A stretch of DNA of 52,207 bases from Aquificaceae bacterium. GTDB taxonomy: Bacteria > Aquificota > Aquificia > Aquificales > Aquificaceae. The notes under the pieces are model-generated. The model did no database searches. It was not told the origin of the DNA and worked only from the letters and a program-made list of their open reading frames with translations. Below are positions 23,132 through 31,858 of this stretch, piece after piece (within the stretch, counting starts at the first letter, position 1; every line of letters begins with the position of its first letter). Both the position numbers and the translations under genes were made by a program. The stretch is from positions 1-52,207 of the forward strand of contig WFYM01000015.1 of the NCBI GenBank assembly GCA_015490115.1. Reading direction: 5' to 3'.

Positions 23132-24149
23132 GGACAACCTTCCCGAAGTGCTTTGAAGCTTCTAAATACCTGTGAGCTTCAGGACCCTCCTTCAGGTCGA
23201 AGACCTTATCTACAACAGGCTTTAATTTCCCTTCTCTGAAGAGCTTCGTTATCCTGAAGAGGCTTTCCCTCCTTCCCATGTAAACTCCGTGGAGGGTTAT
23301 CTCCCTAACGAAGAGGTGCCTTATGTTTATCTCAGCCTTGTCCCCTGTGGTGGTCCCGAAGAAGAGGAGCTTCCCTCCCTTCCTCAAACACTCAACGCTC
23401 TTCCAAAATGTGGCGGAGCCGACGTGGTCGACTACCAAGTCAATACCCTCATTGAATAGGTCCCTTACCCTCTTTACGACGTCCTCCTCGTAGTGGTTTA
23501 TCACAAGGTCCGCACCGAGCTGTTTGCACTTTTTTAGTTTCTCGTCCGTCCCAGCTGTTGCGATCACGAAAGCTCCGAAGAGCTTGGCTATCTGTATAGC
23601 CATAACACCTATCCCTGAAGACCCTCCCCACACGAGGACCCTGTCGCCGGGCTTTATCTTCCCTTTGTCAACGAGGGCGTTCCAGACGGTAAGCGAAGTG
23701 AGGGGATAGCTCGAAGCCTCTTCGAAGGAGAGGTTCTCGGGTTTTCTTATCAGGTTCCTCTCAGGGACCACAACGAACTCGGCGTAGCCCCCTTTGGATC
23801 TCAGACCCAGTATATCGTAGTCCTTGCAGAGGTTGTCCTCTCCGGCTTGGCACATCTCACAGAGACCGCACGAGAGTCCGGGGGCGACGATGACTTCGTC
23901 CCCCTCCTTGAACCTCCTCACCCCCGGACCAACCTTGTCCACGACACCGCTCACATCGGAGCCGAGTATGTGGGGGAGATCCGGCTTCACTGGAAGGGAC
24001 CCTGTCCTTACCCATACGTCGAGGTGGTTGAGAGCAACAGCTTTGACCCTCACCCTCACCTCCCCCTCCTTAGGCTCAGGGTCGGGGAAGTCTTCGGTGT
24101 ATCTTAGCTTCTCCGGACCTCCGAAGCCTTCGAGGAGGAGTGCCTTCAT
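23118..24149 (-). CDS. zinc-type MDR oxidoreductase lacking the catalytic-zinc Cys
   Basis: A 343-residue medium-chain dehydrogenase/reductase. The structural zinc loop is intact (CGLCEMC, then C eight residues later). The catalytic-zinc position that is Cys in alcohol dehydrogenases is Asn41 here (ALNHLDVW), and the GHE motif is replaced by GSDVSG. The cofactor motif is VWGGSSGIGVMAIQIA. This pattern is that of the quinone-oxidoreductase/crotonyl-CoA-reductase-like branch, which reduces activated double bonds with NAD(P)H without catalytic zinc. The substrate is unknown. It is the last gene of the rimI-hpt run; its start overlaps the hpt stop (ATGA). Confidence 0.85.
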   Translation of the reverse strand: MKALLLEGFGGPEKLRYTEDFPDPEPKEGEVRVRVKAVALNHLDVWVRTGSLPVKPDLPHILGSDVSGVVDKVGPGVRRFKEGDEVIVAPGLSCGLCEMCQAGEDNLCKDYDILGLRSKGGYAEFVVVPERNLIRKPENLSFEEASSYPLTSLTVWNALVDKGKIKPGDRVLVWGGSSGIGVMAIQIAKLFGAFVIATAGTDEKLKKCKQLGADLVINHYEEDVVKRVRDLFNEGIDLVVDHVGSATFWKSVECLRKGGKLLFFGTTTGDKAEINIRHLFVREITLHGVYMGRRESLFRITKLFREGKLKPVVDKVFDLKEGPEAHRYLEASKHFGKVVLKLS

Positions 24150-24706
24150 CCCTCCTCCACCGCGTAGACACCTTTTAAGTTCCTTCCCAGTTCCCCCCAG
24201 TCGAGTCCGTAGCCTACGAGAAACTTGTTGGGAACCTCAAAGCCGAGGTAGTCTGGAGTGAAGTCAACTTTCTTCCTTCCCTTCTTTTCGAGGAGAACGC
24301 AGGTCTTTAGGACCGCAGGCTTCTTTGATATCAGGAAGCTGTGGATCTCCTTGAGGGTGAGTCCCGTGTCGAGTATGTCGTCGACTAAAAGGACCCATCT
24401 CCCCTCCACGTCCGTGTCGAGGTCCTTGACTATCCTTATCTTCCCCGAGCTTTCCATGGACTGACCGTAGCTGGAGACCCAAAGAAAGTCAACAACCACA
24501 GGCATCCCGATCTCCCTGATGAGGTCCGCAACGAATACGAAGGAGCCTTTCAAGAGTCCGACGACCACAGGTTCCTCCGGTGAACCCAAGAAATCCTTCT
24601 CTATTTGTTTGGCGAGTTCCCTCACCCTCTTTCTTATGGTCTCCTCGTCTATCAAGAGGCTCAGCCTTCTTCCCCTTATGTTCCACATGGGTTTTAATTC
24701 TATCAC
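24146..24706 (-). CDS. hpt: hypoxanthine (guanine) phosphoribosyltransferase
   Basis: A 186-residue purine-salvage enzyme that converts hypoxanthine or guanine with PRPP to IMP or GMP. The PRPP-binding motif is VLLVDDILDTGLTL. The N-terminal LLKGSFVFVADLIREIG loop, the flexible WVSSYGQSMESSG loop and the C-terminal base-binding VGYGLDW are all present. The GTG at 24704-24706 overlaps the rimI stop (GTGA) and is used as start; ATG at 24686-24688 is an alternative and would remove six residues. Confidence 0.95.
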   Translation of the reverse strand: MIELKPMWNIRGRRLSLLIDEETIRKRVRELAKQIEKDFLGSPEEPVVVGLLKGSFVFVADLIREIGMPVVVDFLWVSSYGQSMESSGKIRIVKDLDTDVEGRWVLLVDDILDTGLTLKEIHSFLISKKPAVLKTCVLLEKKGRKKVDFTPDYLGFEVPNKFLVGYGLDWGELGRNLKGVYAVEEG

Positions 24707-25155
24707 GGGGATGCGTCACAGAGCTTCAGCTCCATGACGAGGGCGTTCTCCCCGTCCGAGTAAAATCCGGGTCTTTCCTTGACCACCTTAAATCCCATGG
24801 ACCTGTATAACCTTATCGCAGGTATGTTCGACTTCCTGACGTCGAGGGAGACTATCTTGGCTTTACCCTTCAAGAAGTTTATTACCCTCTTGAGGAACCA
24901 CCTTCCCACTCCCTTCCCCCTCCACTCGGGAGCTACGGCGAAGGTCATTATGAAGGCTTCCTCTTTTATTAACCAGACGAAGGTGTATCCGATCACCTTT
25001 CCCTCCCTTTCGACGACGAACCTGTGGGAGTGGGGTAGCCTGAACTCCCTCTCGAGGGCTTCCCTGCTCCAAGCGTCCGTTGTGAAGGAGCTTCTGTTTA
25101 TCCTGTATACCTCTTCGAGATCTTCGGGAGTCATCTCCCTCACTTTAAGACCCAT
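24703..25155 (-). CDS. rimI: RimI-type protein N-acetyltransferase
   Basis: A 150-residue GNAT acetyltransferase. The acetyl-CoA motif A is VAPEWRGKGVGRWFLKRVIN (Q/RxxGxG/A), with LDVRKSNIPAIRLYRSMGFK (motif B, RimI-like) and a final FYSDGENALVMEL strand. The ribosomal-protein-S18 N-acetyltransferase RimI has this length and motif order, although other N-terminal acetyltransferases share it. The ATG at 25153-25155 is 21 bp from the divergent nfeD start. Confidence 0.88.
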   Translation of the reverse strand: MGLKVREMTPEDLEEVYRINRSSFTTDAWSREALEREFRLPHSHRFVVEREGKVIGYTFVWLIKEEAFIMTFAVAPEWRGKGVGRWFLKRVINFLKGKAKIVSLDVRKSNIPAIRLYRSMGFKVVKERPGFYSDGENALVMELKLCDASP

Positions 25156-25176
25156 AATTATGATATTAAGGAGGTT

Positions 25177-26445
25177 ATGGTTGCCCTTCTGACAGCCATA
25201 TTACTTTTGGTAGGTCCCGTCTTCCCTAAAGTGTTCGTGGCGAAGTGGGAGGGACCTATAACCCCGATCACAGCGGACTTCATAGACAGGGCTATCTCGA
25301 AGGCGGAGAGGGAAGGTGGGACTCTCTTTGTCCTCGAACTCAACACCCCCGGCGGTCTCGCCGACTCCATGAGGAAGATAATCCAAAGGTTTCACAGGAC
25401 ACCCCTTCCCGTGGTCGTCTTCGTCTACCCTCCGGGAGGGAGGGCTGCCTCCGCAGGGGCGATAATAACCGTAGCTGCTGACATCGCAGCCATGTCTCCC
25501 GGAACAAACATAGGTGCAGCCCATCCCGTCCAGCTGGGAAGGAGAGAAAAGAAAGAAGGGAAGGACGTTATGGAGGAGAAGATCCTTCAAGACATGCTCG
25601 CCTTTGTGAGGAGCATAGCAAAGGAAAAGGGGAGGAACGTGGAGGTTGTGGAACGCATGGTAAAGGAGAGCCTCGCCCTCTCAGCTGAAGAAGCTCTCAA
25701 GGAAGGTGTCATAGACCTCATAGCGACGGACCTTTCAGATCTGCTCAGGAAGATAGAGGGGAGGAAGGTGAAAAAGTTCGGGGGTGAGATAACCGTAAAG
25801 GCTGAAGGTCTTCCCGTTGCATACGTTGAGGAGAACCTAAAAGAGCAGATCCTGAAGATACTCACGAACCCCACGGTCGCATACCTACTCCTGATGATAG
25901 GCTTTTACGGTATCTTCTTCGAGCTTTACAACCCCGGAGCTATAGTTCCGGGTGTTGTGGGAGCTATAAGCCTTCTCCTCGGACTCTACGGTCTCTCCCT
26001 TATATCTATGAACTGGCTCGGTCTTTTGCTCATAGCCCTCGGCATACTTCTCTTTGTCCTCGAACTCATAACTCCCACCTTCGGCGCCCTTACGGTGGGA
26101 GGTGTGATATCCCTCGCCCTCGGCTCCCTATTCCTTATAGACCCAGAATCCCCTTACGGGGACATACCGAAGTCCGTTATAGTGACCGTTGTCCTCGCAA
26201 GCACAGCCTTCTTCCTGATAGCCGGGAGGTTCGGTCTCAAAGCCCAAAAGAGGAAGAAGCTCACGGGTTCGGAAGGTATGGTGGGAGAAGAAGGGGAGGC
26301 GGTGACCACCTTCAAAAGGGGGAAGGGGAAGGTTTTAGTTCACGGTGAGATATGGAACGCGGAGAGCGACCAGAACATAAAGAAGGGGGATAAGGTTAGG
26401 GTAGTGGGTATAAAGGGTCTCACCCTCAGAGTTGAGAAGATCTGA
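25177..26445 (+). CDS. nfeD: membrane-bound serine protease of the NfeD/ClpP class
   Basis: A 422-residue long-form NfeD. A signal/membrane helix is followed by a ClpP-like protease domain (about residues 20-215) with catalytic Ser92 in GGRAASAGAII and the likely Lys at about 135 in MEEKILQDM. Four or so membrane helices follow (about 233-355) and then a C-terminal OB-fold domain (GSEGMVGEEGEAVTTF ... GDKVRVVGIKGLTLRVEKI). Relatives cleave the C-terminal part of stomatin, but no stomatin-type gene is adjacent. AAGGAGG precedes the ATG. The 3' end overlaps the convergent FlhB-C gene by 20 bp. Confidence 0.93.
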   Translation: MVALLTAILLLVGPVFPKVFVAKWEGPITPITADFIDRAISKAEREGGTLFVLELNTPGGLADSMRKIIQRFHRTPLPVVVFVYPPGGRAASAGAIITVAADIAAMSPGTNIGAAHPVQLGRREKKEGKDVMEEKILQDMLAFVRSIAKEKGRNVEVVERMVKESLALSAEEALKEGVIDLIATDLSDLLRKIEGRKVKKFGGEITVKAEGLPVAYVEENLKEQILKILTNPTVAYLLLMIGFYGIFFELYNPGAIVPGVVGAISLLLGLYGLSLISMNWLGLLLIALGILLFVLELITPTFGALTVGGVISLALGSLFLIDPESPYGDIPKSVIVTVVLASTAFFLIAGRFGLKAQKRKKLTGSEGMVGEEGEAVTTFKRGKGKVLVHGEIWNAESDQNIKKGDKVRVVGIKGLTLRVEKI

Positions 26446-26692
26446 TCCTCCTTACGAAGACGAGGACCTTGGCTACCGCCTCGTAAAGGACGGGAGGTAT
26501 CTCCTCGAAGACATCCACCCTCACAAGTGCCTCGACGAGTTCCCTGTCCTCGACTACGGGTATGCCCTCCTTTTTTGCCATCTCTATTATCCTCTCAGCC
26601 AAAGACCCCTGCCCCTTGGCTACAACTACTGGGGCTTTGTCCTTTTCGGGATCGTATCTCAAAGCTACAGCCTTTTTCCTTTCCATGTTCAC
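26426..26692 (-). CDS. free-standing FlhB C-terminal-domain protein
   Basis: An 88-residue cytoplasmic protein matching the C-terminal domain of the flagellar export switch protein FlhB (AVALRYDPEKDKAPVVVAKG, then ERIIEMAKKEGIPVVEDRELVEAL). The membrane half of FlhB is absent. The autocleavage site NPTH is also absent, as it would lie before this fragment. Such stand-alone domains (FhlB-like) can partly replace the FlhB tail in export control. It overlaps the FliK-like gene by GTGA; the start is GTG 26690-26692 or ATG 26684-26686. Confidence 0.88.
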   Translation of the reverse strand: MNMERKKAVALRYDPEKDKAPVVVAKGQGSLAERIIEMAKKEGIPVVEDRELVEALVRVDVFEEIPPVLYEAVAKVLVFVRRIRSSQL

Positions 26693-28239
26693 ACCCTCAA
26701 CGTGAAGGAGGTCTCCTCTCCAAGCTCCTCCTCGAAACCCTCCTCCTTCAGCTTCTTTACCTCGAACCTCCCGACTTCGAGACCTATCTCCTTAAGCTCC
26801 CTCACGAGGTCCTCCCTCCTCCTTTCCACCTCCTCACCGAGGTGGGGTATGTCCGTGGAGAAGGAGAGGTTTATACGGCTGGGATCCTTTACCTTAGGTG
26901 CTTCCATGATAACACCGAAGAAGCCCTCCTCGAAACTCAGCTTTATAATTATCCTGTAGACGTCCTTCAAGGCGAACAGGAGAAATCCCCTCCCCTCCTC
27001 GGTCCTGAAGGGTATCAGGAACCTCCTCCCCTCCTTGGAAACCATGAAGCTCTGGAGGTGTCCCAAGAGTTCGAGCTTCTCAAGGTCTTCCTTCGCACCT
27101 TTCGGCACAGCCTTCTCTATTGCTTCCTTTAAAGACTTCAGCTTCTCGAGTTCCTTCTGCATACCCTTCAGGTTCTCGATCAGGTTCCTTACGTCTTTGG
27201 ATCCTGTGTCTTCGAGGAGTCCTTGAACCGCACCACTCACGAGGGGTGTGAGCTGGCGTAGGAGTTCCCCCTTCACGAGGGGGAGGGAGTCCCAGGCTTT
27301 CAGCTCAACTCCCAATATCCTCAGCTTCTCAACAGCCTCACCCCACCTGTTCATTTTTATACTCTCGACAGCACTCTTCAAAAGGTCGAGGGATCTGGGG
27401 TCTCCGGAGACGGACCTTAGTATCTTCTCTTTCAGAGATGCGTTGACTCCGAGGTTTCTGAGGACCTGAAGTAGCTTCCCTATAAGGGTAGTTACCCTGC
27501 CCTCGACGGAGGACCTGATCTTCCTTATTCGCCCTTCGAGGAGGGAGATCCTCCTTTCAAGTTCCCTCGAGAGTTCCTCAGCTCCGAGGAGAAAATCTAC
27601 CTTGTCACCGGACCTCAAGAGTCCGAGGAGCTTCTCCTTCTTTTCCTCGAGATCCTCCGGGAGACGGTAGGATCTCAAAACCTCCTCCATGCGGGAGGTG
27701 TCGGCTGAGCTGAGGTTTTTCAGTATAAGGAACTTGGTGTCTTTTTCCACCTCTCCCCTTTCCAAGCTCCCCTTTAAAAACTCCCACACCCTCCTTTCGT
27801 AAAAGATCCCCGACCTTTCCACCGATTCCCTGAACCTTTCCGGGACGAGCCTTATGAAGCTCACCCCTTCTTTCAGTATCCTCCTCCAAAGGTCCCTAAT
27901 ACCTGTCGAGAGCGTCCCCGATTCTACCCTAAGGACGAGGGGTTCCCTCGACTGGACCGAGAGGAGGAGCCTCTCCCCCTCGGCTACGGGTCTGCTCAGC
28001 CTGTTCTCCGCATGGATCTCGTATCCGTTCTCGAGGAGAAGGACTACCCTTTGAGGTGTCACCTCCCTCACAACCGCTGTGAACCTCGAACCAAGCTCCC
28101 TCAAGGAAGCCATTAAGGCTTCCGGGACGCTCGAGAGTATCCTTATCTCCATGGACCTTGAGACCCTGTAGGCTTCCCTCGCCCTGTCCCTGAGGAGGGT
28201 CGCATCCAAAAAGACACCCTCTACCCTTCTCCCTTCCAT
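26689..28239 (-). CDS. FliK-like hook-length-control protein
   Basis: A 516-residue, mostly helical protein. The first 100 residues include a small beta-rich part (AVVREVTPQRVVLLLENGYEIHAEN split over two strands). A long charged helical middle follows, and then a C-terminal region of about 90 residues (FLIPFRTEEGRGFLLFALK ... GFFGVIMEAPKV ... LVRELKEIGLEVGRFEV) that resembles the FliK C-terminal domain, which contacts FlhB to switch export specificity. The link to the next gene, a free-standing FlhB C-terminal domain, supports this. Similarity is weak, so the call is mainly by context. No other flagellar gene is in the window. Confidence 0.55.
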   Translation of the reverse strand: MEGRRVEGVFLDATLLRDRAREAYRVSRSMEIRILSSVPEALMASLRELGSRFTAVVREVTPQRVVLLLENGYEIHAENRLSRPVAEGERLLLSVQSREPLVLRVESGTLSTGIRDLWRRILKEGVSFIRLVPERFRESVERSGIFYERRVWEFLKGSLERGEVEKDTKFLILKNLSSADTSRMEEVLRSYRLPEDLEEKKEKLLGLLRSGDKVDFLLGAEELSRELERRISLLEGRIRKIRSSVEGRVTTLIGKLLQVLRNLGVNASLKEKILRSVSGDPRSLDLLKSAVESIKMNRWGEAVEKLRILGVELKAWDSLPLVKGELLRQLTPLVSGAVQGLLEDTGSKDVRNLIENLKGMQKELEKLKSLKEAIEKAVPKGAKEDLEKLELLGHLQSFMVSKEGRRFLIPFRTEEGRGFLLFALKDVYRIIIKLSFEEGFFGVIMEAPKVKDPSRINLSFSTDIPHLGEEVERRREDLVRELKEIGLEVGRFEVKKLKEEGFEEELGEETSFTLRV

Positions 28240-29109
28240 CTAACTCATATATTCGGAGCTTTTGGAGAGTATAAAAGCCAAAGCTCCCCTCGCCCCCATG
28301 AACTCACCTGACCTCGAAAAGGAGAGCTTAAGATCCCTCGCGGGCAAGTCCTCTACCCTTTCTTTCAGGTCCCCCTCGAGGTCACCGAGGAGGGCTTTGA
28401 GACCCTCTAAAACACCGCCCGCGAGGACGATCCTGTCGGGGTTCAGTATGTGAACCACGTTCGAAAGACCGACGAGCAGGTGTTCCCTGAATACCTTTAC
28501 AGCTTCGAGAGCCTTTTCCTCTCCGCGGGAAGCCCTTTCCGCTATCTCCCTGTCCGTCGCCTCCTCTCCCCCAAGCTCCCTGTATATCCTCTCGAGACCG
28601 TAAGAGGAGCAGTAAGCCTCCCAGCAACCTTTTCTTCCGCAACTGCAAAAAGCCCCTCCCTCCACTATCGTGTGGTGTCCTATCTCCATCGCGGATCCCC
28701 CCGCCCCGAGGAAGGGTTTACCGTCGACGACGAGACCTCCTCCGAGACCGGTCCCCACCGCGACGAGAACGAGGACTTTAGAGTCCCTGTAGTCGTAAAA
28801 CCACTCTCCGTAAGCACCGAGGGTAACGTCGTTCCCGACAGCTACGGGGATGTCACCGAAGAGACCCGCCATGTCGACGCCGTCGAGGGAGGGTATGTTA
28901 GGTGATCTGAATACTTTACCTTCCGCGGAGGTAAAGCCCGCAACCGCAAGACCAACACCTGAAGGGTTCCCCTCCCTCACGACTTCGGTAATCTTCGTAA
29001 GGAGCCTCCCTCTGTCGTGCTTTATGTCCTTTATGTAATGCTTCTCCCTCCTTCCGTCCTCCCAAAGGACCTTTATGAATGTCCCTCCGACGTCAACCCC
29101 TTTGAACAT
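28240..29109 (-). CDS. ROK-family sugar kinase (glucokinase-like)
   Basis: A 289-residue ROK protein without a DNA-binding domain, so a kinase. The N-terminal phosphate-binding loop is GVDVGGTFIKV, the catalytic Asp lies in VGNDVTLGAYGEW, VAVGTGLGGGLVVDG is the sugar/phosphate loop, and the zinc motif is HHTIVEGGAFCSCGRKGCWEAY (split here over His and three Cys). It phosphorylates glucose or a related hexose in known members; the exact sugar is not evident. It starts 17 bp inside the preceding gene and ends directly at the FliK-like start. Confidence 0.9.
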   Translation of the reverse strand: MFKGVDVGGTFIKVLWEDGRREKHYIKDIKHDRGRLLTKITEVVREGNPSGVGLAVAGFTSAEGKVFRSPNIPSLDGVDMAGLFGDIPVAVGNDVTLGAYGEWFYDYRDSKVLVLVAVGTGLGGGLVVDGKPFLGAGGSAMEIGHHTIVEGGAFCSCGRKGCWEAYCSSYGLERIYRELGGEEATDREIAERASRGEEKALEAVKVFREHLLVGLSNVVHILNPDRIVLAGGVLEGLKALLGDLEGDLKERVEDLPARDLKLSFSRSGEFMGARGALAFILSKSSEYMS

Positions 29110-29533
29110 ACCTCAGCTCCTTTACCTTCACCCTTTCCCCCTCCACCTTCGCCCTTATGCCTATGAGCAGCATAGCTTTCTCTCCCTTTACTTCCACCTC
29201 CAGCTTCAAGAGGTCTCCGTTCCTCTCGAGCCTCTCCGAGAGGCTGAAAGTCTCACCGAGGGCTTCTTTGTTCCTCTCACAAATCCTCTTTATACCCTCC
29301 TCCCCTCCTATCCTCTTCAGAAGGTCGGGTTCGATAAGCTTCGAGACTTCGGTCGACTCTTTGCAGTCCACAGCCCCCATCAGGACGAGGTAGACCCTCC
29401 TTAAGGTTTCGAGGACCTCACCCCTTTCCTCCCCTCTTATGTGGATGAGGTAAGCTACGAAGGCGGGATAAAGAACCGCAAGGAGGACGAAGAGACCGAC
29501 AACAATATCTTCGAGCCTCGGTCCTTTCCTCAC
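29093..29533 (-). CDS. membrane-anchored protein of unknown function
   Basis: A 146-residue protein with one N-terminal membrane helix (about residues 10-32) and a soluble C-terminal domain, probably outside the cytoplasm, with a helical part followed by alternating beta strands (LKLEVEVKGEKAMLLIGIRA). No family is recognised. Three starts are possible: TTG 29557, GTG 29539 and GTG 29533. The last forms a GTGA overlap with the corA stop, has GGAAGG about 7 nt upstream and is used here. It overlaps the ROK gene by 17 bp. Confidence 0.65.
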   Translation of the reverse strand: MRKGPRLEDIVVGLFVLLAVLYPAFVAYLIHIRGEERGEVLETLRRVYLVLMGAVDCKESTEVSKLIEPDLLKRIGGEEGIKRICERNKEALGETFSLSERLERNGDLLKLEVEVKGEKAMLLIGIRAKVEGERVKVKELRYVQRG

Positions 29534-30471
29534 AGCCACCCCTTCCTCCTTACCCAAAAGAGGAGGGAAAGGGTAACTACCACCATAAGGACGAGGGAGT
29601 AAGGGTATCCGTATTTCCAGCTGAGTTCCGGCATGAACTCGAAGTTCATACCGAATATGCTCGCTATCAACGTTGCCGGCAGGAATATGGTAGCTATCAC
29701 GGTAAATACCTTTACAGCCTCGTTCTGCCTTATGGTTATGAGACCGAGAAGCGAGTTCTGTATGCTGTCGATCTTCTCCATGTAGAAGGAAGTGTAGTCG
29801 AGGAGAGTGGAGAGGTCGTCCATCAAAACTTTCAGTTCCCTTTTTGTCTGGGCGTTTATGAGGGGGCTTTTGACGAAGTGGGAGAGGATCCTCACCTTCT
29901 CGTTTATGGACTCCCTCAAGGTTATGTTCAGCTCGTCGTAGTAAGCTATGTCCTTTATCATCTCCTCGGACTGCTCCACGAATATCTGCTTCCAGATGCT
30001 CCTTATCCTCTTTCCGAGTATCTCGAGCCTGTCCCCTATCCTGTCCACCTCTATGCTCAGTATCTCGCTAAAGAGGGACTCCGCGAACTGGACGTAGGTC
30101 CTGTTGGCTTTGAGCCTCCCGAGGAAGATCATTATAGCGGGTATGTCCCTGTATCTTAAGGTCACGAAGAACCTCTCCCTTATGAAGAAGAAGACAGGTT
30201 CTACCGCTATCCCCTCCTTCTGGTGTATCACGAAGGACATGTTTATGCTTATCGAGTCCCCCTCCTCCATGTATTTGGAGCTTATCTCTATGTCCCCCAT
30301 CACCTCCCTCGAGGGCATCTCAAAACCCACCTTCTCTTTTAGCCACTCTATCTCGCTCTCGGTGGGATCGATGACGTCTATCCATAAGACTCCGGCTTTT
30401 GTGAGCTTCTCAAAATCCTCCTTTCCCTTCTCCTCCACCTTTCCTCCGGAGAGGGCGTAGATCCTTATCAC
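29530..30471 (-). CDS. corA: CorA-type magnesium/divalent cation channel
   Basis: A 313-residue CorA. A cytoplasmic alpha/beta N-terminal domain and long stalk helix lead to two C-terminal membrane helices. The signature GMN is in IFGMNFEFMPEL between them (usual form YGMNF). The C-terminus is basic (RRKGWL), as in other CorA proteins. It is a pentameric Mg2+ (or Co2+, Ni2+) channel in known members. The start is GTG at 30469-30471 without an obvious ribosome-binding site; it lies 17 bp after mltG. Confidence 0.95.
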   Translation of the reverse strand: MIRIYALSGGKVEEKGKEDFEKLTKAGVLWIDVIDPTESEIEWLKEKVGFEMPSREVMGDIEISSKYMEEGDSISINMSFVIHQKEGIAVEPVFFFIRERFFVTLRYRDIPAIMIFLGRLKANRTYVQFAESLFSEILSIEVDRIGDRLEILGKRIRSIWKQIFVEQSEEMIKDIAYYDELNITLRESINEKVRILSHFVKSPLINAQTKRELKVLMDDLSTLLDYTSFYMEKIDSIQNSLLGLITIRQNEAVKVFTVIATIFLPATLIASIFGMNFEFMPELSWKYGYPYSLVLMVVVTLSLLFWVRRKGWL

Positions 30472-30488
30472 AACTTAGATTTTAACAC

Positions 30489-31463
30489 TCACCTCGCACG
30501 TCTGAGGCGGTTGACGTTCCTGAGGTGTTCGGAATAGGTCCTGCTAAAGAGATGCTTCCTTCTCTTCGGGTCTATAACGAAGTAGAGGTAGTCCACGTCC
30601 GCTGGGTATAAGGCAGCTCTTAGAGAACTCAGTCCCGGGTTGCATATGGGTGTGGGGGGAAGACCGAAGTAAACGTAGGTGTTGTATGGGTCGTCTATCT
30701 GCATGTCTTCTTTGGTGAGCTTTCCCTTCCAGAGTCCCCTCCTCTTTAAGGCGTATATGACGGTCGGGTCTATCTGGAGCTTCATCCTCCTCTTTAGCCT
30801 GTTGTATATGACCGCTGCGATGAGGGGTCTCTCCTCCTCCCAAAAGGTCTCCTTCTCTATCATTGAAGCTATGGTGACCCACTTCTCGAGGGTTAAGTTC
30901 TTCTTTTCGAGTTCCTTCCTCAGCTCCTTCGTCCTCTCCATGAAGTTCCTGAACATGGTGTCTATTACCCTCAAGGGGTGGGTGTTCTTTGAGAAGAAGT
31001 AAGTATCGGGAAAGAGGAAGCCCTCCATCGTTGAGGTTTCGAGACCGTATCTCTTTGCCACCTCCTCGGAGAGGGCGTATCTCAGGAAGTCCTCCTTCCT
31101 GCAGATGCCTTTGGCGTGGAGTATCTCAGCTATGTCGTATACGTCGCTCCCTTCGGGTATCAAAACCCTGTGGATCTTGTGGATACCCTTCGATATCTTC
31201 TCGTAGACCTCAAAAGGTGTGACGTAGCCGTCGAACTCGTACTCTCCCGCTTCGAGCTTTTCTTTCCTAAGGGCGTGTATAAGAAGGAAGGAGAGCCTGC
31301 TCCTTATTATCCCCTCTTCCTTTAGTATGTTCACTATCTCGATCGTTGGCGTCCCGTAAGCGATCTCTACAGTTTCTTCTTCCACGTAAACGGGAAGGAA
31401 TATGTAGACTATGTAGGCTACGAGTGCGGTGAGGGGAACTGTGAAGAGGAGCCTCCTTCTCAT
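30489..31463 (-). CDS. mltG: endolytic murein transglycosylase MltG
   Basis: A 324-residue protein with a membrane helix (about residues 5-24), a LysM-like subdomain (RVLIPEGSDVYDIAEIL) and the YceG/MltG catalytic domain. The catalytic Glu is in IASMIEKETFWEEERP, followed by AAVIYNRLKRRMKLQIDPTV and YNTYVYFGLPPTPICNPG. It cuts nascent glycan strands and can act as a terminator of peptidoglycan synthesis. The ATG at 31461-31463 overlaps the yqgF stop (ATGA); the frame is open upstream, but that part is only the other reading frame of yqgF. Confidence 0.95.
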   Translation of the reverse strand: MRRRLLFTVPLTALVAYIVYIFLPVYVEEETVEIAYGTPTIEIVNILKEEGIIRSRLSFLLIHALRKEKLEAGEYEFDGYVTPFEVYEKISKGIHKIHRVLIPEGSDVYDIAEILHAKGICRKEDFLRYALSEEVAKRYGLETSTMEGFLFPDTYFFSKNTHPLRVIDTMFRNFMERTKELRKELEKKNLTLEKWVTIASMIEKETFWEEERPLIAAVIYNRLKRRMKLQIDPTVIYALKRRGLWKGKLTKEDMQIDDPYNTYVYFGLPPTPICNPGLSSLRAALYPADVDYLYFVIDPKRRKHLFSRTYSEHLRNVNRLRRAR

Positions 31464-31858
31464 AGTGAATGAAGATACTCCTCGAGGATCACGAGTGCAG
31501 CGAACTCGTCCTTTAGTTCCTTTTTCTTCTTTAAGGGAAGGTCGGAGAGCCTCCTCATGGCTTCTTCTGTAGTATACCTCTCGTCCCAAAGGAGTATCTT
31601 GACACCGCTCATGTGTTGGCTGAGCTTCCTTACGAACTCCCTCACCTCCTTAGCCCTTCTCCCCTCCTTCCCGGAAGGTGTGAGCGGAAGACCGACTATA
31701 AGAAGGTCAACTTTGCTACTCTTTACCAGCTCAGCTATCTTCTCGAAGACCCTCCCGTCGTTTTTGAGCCTGCCTTTCGGGACAGCTATCTTGAGTTTCG
31801 TGTCACCTACCGCGAGACCTATGAACTTGGTCCCGTAGTCTAAGCTGAGGACCTTCAA
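31460..31858 (-). CDS. yqgF: YqgF/RuvX-type putative pre-16S rRNA nuclease
   Basis: A 132-residue RNase H-fold protein. Conserved acidic positions are in LSLDYGTKFIGLAVGD, VGLPLTPSGKEG and LWDERYTTEEA, with the final Asp in KDEFAALVILEEYL. The family is needed for 16S rRNA 5' end maturation and was earlier proposed to be a Holliday-junction resolvase. It overlaps DUF2892 and mltG by 4 bp each, a linkage often seen between yqgF and mltG. Confidence 0.95.
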   Translation of the reverse strand: MKVLSLDYGTKFIGLAVGDTKLKIAVPKGRLKNDGRVFEKIAELVKSSKVDLLIVGLPLTPSGKEGRRAKEVREFVRKLSQHMSGVKILLWDERYTTEEAMRRLSDLPLKKKKELKDEFAALVILEEYLHSL

